DNA of 64,000 nucleotides from a bacterium Scap17. GTDB taxonomy: Bacteria; Pseudomonadota; Gammaproteobacteria; Pseudomonadales; Halomonadaceae. Shown in pieces: positions 58,057 to 64,000 of this stretch (the stretch's first letter is position 1; the number at the start of each line of letters is the position of its first letter). The stretch lies in assembly GCA_013376735.1 (NCBI GenBank), contig VINJ01000001.1, forward strand, positions 3,100,001 through 3,164,000, read 5' to 3'. Made by a program: the position numbers and the translations under genes. The notes beneath the pieces are model-generated. The model did no database searches. It saw only the letters and a list, made by a program, of their open reading frames with translations, and was not told where the DNA came from.

Positions 58057-58868
58057 TGCCACGCATGCTGTCGTCACCCCTCGGACGCCTGTGGCGTGGC
58101 ATCGCCACGGCCATCAGCTTCCTGACCTTCGGGCTGGGCGGCTTGCTGGTGGGCGGAATGTGGCCACTGCTGACACTGGTGGTCCGCCGCCCCGACAAGC
58201 GACAGAAGCTTGCGCGCAGCATCATCCATCACTGCATGCGCGGCTTCGTGGGCCTGATGCGCGGTCTGGGCGTGCTCGACTATCGCCTGCACGACTGCGA
58301 GCGCCTGCAACGCCCGGGTCTGCTGGTGCTGGCCAATCACCCGACGCTGATCGACGTGGTCTTCCTGCTCGCGCTGATTCCCCACGCCGACTGCGTGGTC
58401 AAGGGGCGGCTGGCGCGCAACCCCTTCACTCGCGGCCCGATCCGCGCCGCCGGCTATATCACCAACAACGAGCCACAAGGCGTGCTGGATGCCGCACGCG
58501 CGAGCCTTGCCAAGGGCAATGCCCTGATCCTGTTTCCGGAGGGCACCCGCAGCGTGCCCGGGCGGGCGCTGAAATTCCGCCGCGGCGCCGCCAACATCGC
58601 GCTGCGCACGCCAAGCGAGATCACCCCCGTGCTGATCGACTGCCAGCCCAGCACCCTGACCAAGGGCGAGCCCTGGTATCACATCCCGGCCCGGCGGGTG
58701 ATGCTCAACATCAAGGTGCTGCCGGACATGACGTCACATGTCGCACCGCCACCGGCAACAGAAGATGAGGTACCGCTGTCACGCGATGCCCGCCAGTTGA
58801 CGCGCCGCCTGGCCAGCGACTTTGCCGCTGAACTGGCCGCCTTTCAGCAACGGATCCGCGAGTCATGA
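58056..58868 (+). CDS. Lysophospholipid acyltransferase family protein (polyene operon)
   Basis: PlsC-type acyltransferase of 270 residues. The catalytic HX4D motif is NHPTLID, and the substrate motif is LFPEGTRSVPG. Two hydrophobic stretches near the N-terminus anchor it to the inner membrane. It overlaps the chain-length factor by one base. In aryl polyene clusters such an enzyme is thought to help attach the polyene or a fatty acid to a glycerol/lipid anchor; here that role is inferred from position. Confidence 0.86.
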   Translation: MPRMLSSPLGRLWRGIATAISFLTFGLGGLLVGGMWPLLTLVVRRPDKRQKLARSIIHHCMRGFVGLMRGLGVLDYRLHDCERLQRPGLLVLANHPTLIDVVFLLALIPHADCVVKGRLARNPFTRGPIRAAGYITNNEPQGVLDAARASLAKGNALILFPEGTRSVPGRALKFRRGAANIALRTPSEITPVLIDCQPSTLTKGEPWYHIPARRVMLNIKVLPDMTSHVAPPPATEDEVPLSRDARQLTRRLASDFAAELAAFQQRIRES

Positions 58869-58895
58869 CAGCGCGGTCAGCCATGCTGCCCTGAT

Positions 58896-58918
58896 CTCGC
58901 TATTGATCCGATAGCGAG
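58896..58918 (+). other. Intergenic hairpin between the acyltransferase and first ACP
   Basis: Perfect 8-base arms (CTCGCTAT and complement) with a 7-base loop, then AAAAAG, in the only sizeable gap (144 bases) of the operon. It has no T-run. It may set the relative amounts of the enzymes and the carrier proteins by mRNA processing or a promoter may lie after it. Confidence 0.4.
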
Positions 58919-59012
58919 AAAAAGCGATTAAGATATTCGGCCTTACCGCCGTTAATAACGCCTGCTGCCATTCATACCGGCCATTATCGGTACGCCGACA
59001 CGAGGAATACTC

Positions 59013-59282
59013 ATGAGCGATAGCGCCAAGCTGGAACTGGAACTCAAGCAACTGATCATCGACACCCTGGAGCTTGAAGACATCACCCCGGACGACATCG
59101 TCGCCGATGAGCCGCTGTTCGTGGACGGCCTGGGGCTGGATTCGATTGACGCATTGGAGCTCGGTCTCGCGCTGCAAAAGCAATACGGCATCACGCTGGA
59201 CGCCGAAGCCGAGGACACCCGCGCGCATTTCGCCAGCCTCAATGCTCTGCGTGAACTCGTGGAGGGCCGTCGTGAGCGCTGA
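59013..59282 (+). CDS. Acyl carrier protein 1 (polyene operon)
   Basis: An 89-residue acidic carrier protein. The phosphopantetheine attachment serine is Ser44 in LGLDSIDALELG. It starts MSDSAKLELELKQLI, in the style of ACPs, and ends in a basic VEGRRER tail. It overlaps the second ACP by 11 bases. Two adjacent ACPs are a trademark of aryl polyene operons, where one usually takes the starter and elongating chain. Confidence 0.93.
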   Translation: MSDSAKLELELKQLIIDTLELEDITPDDIVADEPLFVDGLGLDSIDALELGLALQKQYGITLDAEAEDTRAHFASLNALRELVEGRRER

Positions 59283-59544
59283 GCAACAGACCGCGTCCCG
59301 CGAAGAGATCTACGCCCATGTTCGCAGCACCCTGATCGAGCTGTTCGAGATCGATGCCGCTGACATCCACCCCGAGGCGCTGCTCTACGAAGACCTCGAC
59401 ATCGACAGCATCGATGCGGTGGACCTGGTGGTCGAACTCAAGAAGTTCACCGGCCGCCGCATCGAAGCCAATGACTTCAAGAGCGTACGCAGCCTCGATG
59501 ATGTCGTGACCGCCGTCGAGCAGCTGATGCAGCGCCAGGCATGA
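59272..59544 (+). CDS. Acyl carrier protein 2 (polyene operon)
   Basis: A second carrier protein, 90 residues, with the attachment serine Ser46 in LDIDSIDAVDLV. It starts at GTG (59272) with GGAGG six bases upstream, overlapping the end of the first ACP in another frame. FTGRRIEANDFKSVRSLDDVV fits the ACP helix III-IV region. The sequence differs enough from the first ACP to suggest distinct partners. Confidence 0.93.
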   Translation: MSAEQQTASREEIYAHVRSTLIELFEIDAADIHPEALLYEDLDIDSIDAVDLVVELKKFTGRRIEANDFKSVRSLDDVVTAVEQLMQRQA

Positions 59545-60158
59545 CGTCACTGTCCTCTGGTCGAAGGCGGCGCCCGTCACTGCCAAGGCTACTGCTCGGC
59601 GGGCTGGGCGTGGTGGCCGCCGTGTGCTGGCCGCTGCTGGTCTATACCCTGCTCTCGCGGCTGACGGCAGACCCGGCGGGCGACGCGACCAGCGGACATG
59701 TCTCGCCCTGGGTGTGGGCACTGATCGCGCTGGGCGCCTTGCTGATCCAGCGTCTGCCCCTGCCGTTGATCCTGCGCCTGACGCTGGCCGCGCTGCTGAT
59801 CGCCATCAGCCTGCTCAGCGAGGCGGAACTGGGGCTGCGCGCCTATCCGGTGCTGGTCAATCTGGCCATGCTCAGCGTGTTTGCCACCAGTCTGTGGCGC
59901 GGCATGCCGGTCATCGAGCGTCTGGCACGTCTCAAGGAGCCTGATCTGCCCGCCGCCGGCGTGCGTTATACCCGCAAGGTCACCCGAGTGTGGTGCGGCT
60001 TCTTCGTCTTCAATGCCAGTGTGGCCGCGGCCACGGCGCTGTATGCCGACCTCGCGACCTGGACGCTCTACAACGGCCTGGTGAGCTACGTGCTGATGGG
60101 GCTGCTGTTCTGCGGCGAATGGCTGGTACGCCGTCACCTGCGCCGCGCCGATGACTGA
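59541..60158 (+). CDS. Small membrane protein of aryl polyene clusters (COG4648 type)
   Basis: A 205-residue protein with about five hydrophobic helices (near 17-37, 55-75, 80-95, 105-120, 155-195) and basic ends. It overlaps the second ACP by ATGA. Proteins of this kind lie between the ACPs and the ligase in aryl polyene clusters; their function is unproven. The segment TRKVTRVWCGFFVFNASVAAATAL is the most recognisable part. I assign family by context and topology. Confidence 0.75.
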   Translation: MTSLSSGRRRRPSLPRLLLGGLGVVAAVCWPLLVYTLLSRLTADPAGDATSGHVSPWVWALIALGALLIQRLPLPLILRLTLAALLIAISLLSEAELGLRAYPVLVNLAMLSVFATSLWRGMPVIERLARLKEPDLPAAGVRYTRKVTRVWCGFFVFNASVAAATALYADLATWTLYNGLVSYVLMGLLFCGEWLVRRHLRRADD

Positions 60159-60230
60159 GCGCTCAGGCTGTCGCCCACCAGCCGCCCCGCTCCCGATGAA
60201 TCCGACTTTCTGAAGAGTTGCCTGCCTCAC

Positions 60231-62266
<2,036 letters not shown>

Positions 62267-62270
<4 letters not shown>

Positions 62271-63130
62271 GCCAGCCCCAGGCGCCGATGACCGGCCACA
62301 CACCCTCTCCCCCCGCCAGCGAGTCGCCACTGCGCGCCTGCGTGGTGATTCCGGTCTACGACCACCCCGCCACCATCGCCGGCGTGTGTGCGGGTCTGGC
62401 GCCGCTCGGGCTGCCCATCGTGCTGGTGGATGATGGCTGCAGCGCGCCCTGCGCCGCGGTGCTGGATCAACTGGCGGCCGAGGGCCATCACCTGGTGCGT
62501 CGCGAGCAGAACGGCGGCAAGGGGGCTGCCGTGCGCAGCGGCCTGCAGGCTGCCGAGCGGCTCGGCTTCACTCATGCCCTGCAGGTGGACGCCGATGGGC
62601 AGCACGACGTCAGTGATCTGCCCGCCTTCCTCAACGGCATGCAGGAAAACCCCGACTGCCTGCAGATCGGCTATCCGCAATACGACACCAGCGTGCCGCG
62701 CATCCGCTTCTATGGCCGCTACGCCTCGCACATCTGGGTGTGGATCAACACCCTGTCGCTGGCCATTCGCGACACCATGTGCGGCGTGCGCCTCTACCCG
62801 CTGGCCGCCACCAACCGGCTGCTGGCGCGTCATGACTGTGGCGATCGCATGTCCTTCGACACCGAGGTGCTGGTGCGCTGGTACTGGGCCGATGGCGAGG
62901 TCGCCAACCTGCCGGTGCATGTCAGCTATCCCACCGGAGGCGTCAGCCACTTCCGCCCCGGACACGACAACCTGTTGATCAGCGCCATGCACACGCGGCT
63001 GTTCCTCGGCATGCTGCTGCGCTCACCGAAACTCGCCTGGCGCACGCTGTCGGGACACAATGGCAAGTCGTCATCCACTCATGTCAGTCGCCCCTCGCAG
63101 CCTGACGACGCGAAGGGGAAACACGAATGA
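62267..63130 (+). CDS. Family 2 glycosyltransferase (polyene operon)
   Basis: A 287-residue GT-A fold enzyme of the GT2 family. The N-terminal domain has ACVVIPVYDHPATIAGV and VLVDDGCSAP; the metal-binding DxD equivalent is in LQVDADGQHD, and an NGGKGAAVRSGL loop is typical. FRPGHDNLLIS and RLFLGML follow, without clear membrane anchors. It overlaps the ligase stop and is followed by an overlap with the next gene (ATGA). In aryl polyene operons a glycosyltransferase-like gene is thought to help build the lipid-linked head group. Confidence 0.87.
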
Positions 63131-64000
63131 CCCATTGGGCACGTCTGTCGGAAACCGGCTCCACCACTGGCATGCGCCTGATGGTGACGATTCGTCGTCG
63201 CCTCGGTGCCTGGCCGTTTCGTATCGCGCTGTTCCCGGTGCTGGTGTGGTACTTCCTGTTGCGCGGTGTGGCGCGGCGCGCCTCCTTCGACTTCCTCAAG
63301 CGCCTTGAGCCAGAGCTTGGCGGCGTGCGTCTGTGGACAAGAAGCTTTGCCCACTTCATGCAGTTCGGTGAGGCGATCATGGACAAGGTATCGGCCTGGA
63401 GCGGCGAGATTCCGCTGTCCTCGCTGACCGGCACCGGCCCGGAAGACCTGCGCGACGCCGCACTGCGTGGCGAGGGCGGCATCATCCTCGTCGCCCACCA
63501 CGGCAATCTGGATGTGATCAATGCCATCGGCGAGCGCTACGACATTGATCTATGCGCGCTGGTGCACACGCGCCACGCCGAGAAGTTCAATCAGCTGCTG
63601 GAGCAGGCCACCGGCCGCAAGCCGCCGCAGATGATCGAGGTCAGCGAGATCACGCCTGCCACCGCCATGGCGCTGGGTGATCGCGTCAATCGCGGCGGCT
63701 TCGTGGTCATCGCCGCCGACCGCGTGCCGATTCCGCCCACGCTCGACGATGGCAAGGCAGATGCCAACGCAGACTCCCCTTCGGCAGCAGGCAGCCGACC
63801 CGCGTCACCGGCCAGTGTCGCGGCCTCACCGCGCGTGCTGCAATGTGACTTCATCGATCAGCCCGCGCCCTTCCCGCAGGGGCCCTTCATGCTGGCTGCG
63901 CTGCTGCGCTGTCATGTCTATACCCTGAGCTGCATTCGCGAACAGGGCGGCGCCCATCCGCGATTCCGGGTCGATTTCGCGCCCTTCGATGACAGCCGCG
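63127..64000 (+). CDS. LpxL-like acyltransferase, partial (runs off the window)
   Basis: A plus-strand frame open from the ATG at 63127 (overlapping the glycosyltransferase stop by ATGA) to the end, 291 codons without a stop. A membrane segment lies near residues 30-48 (FRIALFPVLVWYFLLRG). The catalytic HX4D motif is HHGNLD at 120 or so, as in LpxL/HtrB lysophospholipid acyltransferases. A Ser/Ala/Pro-rich insertion follows the ADRVPIPP segment. The rest of the protein, and of the operon, is beyond 64000. Confidence 0.85.
   Translation, partial: MTHWARLSETGSTTGMRLMVTIRRRLGAWPFRIALFPVLVWYFLLRGVARRASFDFLKRLEPELGGVRLWTRSFAHFMQFGEAIMDKVSAWSGEIPLSSLTGTGPEDLRDAALRGEGGIILVAHHGNLDVINAIGERYDIDLCALVHTRHAEKFNQLLEQATGRKPPQMIEVSEITPATAMALGDRVNRGGFVVIAADRVPIPPTLDDGKADANADSPSAAGSRPASPASVAASPRVLQCDFIDQPAPFPQGPFMLAALLRCHVYTLSCIREQGGAHPRFRVDFAPFDDSR

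Overview
The window is a contiguous, gene-dense piece of a gammaproteobacterial chromosome with high GC and no disrupted genes that I can see. Gene content and order point to the Halomonadaceae, most like Cobetia/Halomonas: Pseudomonas-like blocks (rppH-ptsP ... lgt-thyA-folA; algQ/rsd-dsbB; gyrA-serC-pheA-tyrA/aroA-cmk-rpsA) sit beside an Entner-Doudoroff sugar cluster, a DctPQM TRAP transporter and a Trk potassium channel. The taxonomic statement is inference from memory of these families; no search was run. I found no rRNA, tRNA, CRISPR array, insertion sequence or prophage.

Region by region. 0-8 kb: divergent gap and an edd-glk-mutarotase-pgi-fructokinase run that feeds glucose and fructose into the Entner-Doudoroff route. 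8-13 kb: a porin and a C4-dicarboxylate-type TRAP transporter, both on the minus strand. 13-18 kb: a ProQ-domain protein with a long coiled-coil N-terminus, folA, thyA, lgt and a TauE/SafE permease. 18-26 kb: a hybrid sensor kinase whose catalytic core looks dead, an NRDE protein, ptsP, rppH and a HAD phosphatase. 26-36 kb: an Mqo-like oxidoreductase, rsd, dsbB, gshA, tex, a Tat-exported MsrB, a short-chain dehydrogenase and fxsA. 36-40 kb: groES-groEL with a recognisable heat-shock promoter, trmJ and a small unknown gene. 40-51 kb: rpsA, cmk, tyrA-aroA fusion, pheA, serC and gyrA on the minus strand, a translation/aromatic amino acid/serine block. 51-57 kb: a thioesterase, a YHYH lipoprotein, rdgC, an acyltransferase and trkH.

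57.3-64 kb: the start of a compact, translationally coupled operon that matches an aryl polyene-type pathway: ketosynthase chain-length factor, lysophospholipid acyltransferase, two acyl carrier proteins, a small membrane protein, an acyl-ACP ligase fused to a hot-dog dehydratase, a family 2 glycosyltransferase, and a second acyltransferase that runs off the window end. This is the main accessory system here; its remaining genes (ketosynthases, ketoreductase, exporter) would lie beyond position 64000.

Other points: many operons end in unusually long, perfect hairpins with no U-tract; several short in-frame tandem repeats lie between 51.4 and 62.2 kb; and the ptsP start carries a 16-bp tandem duplication that creates a tiny upstream overlapping reading frame.
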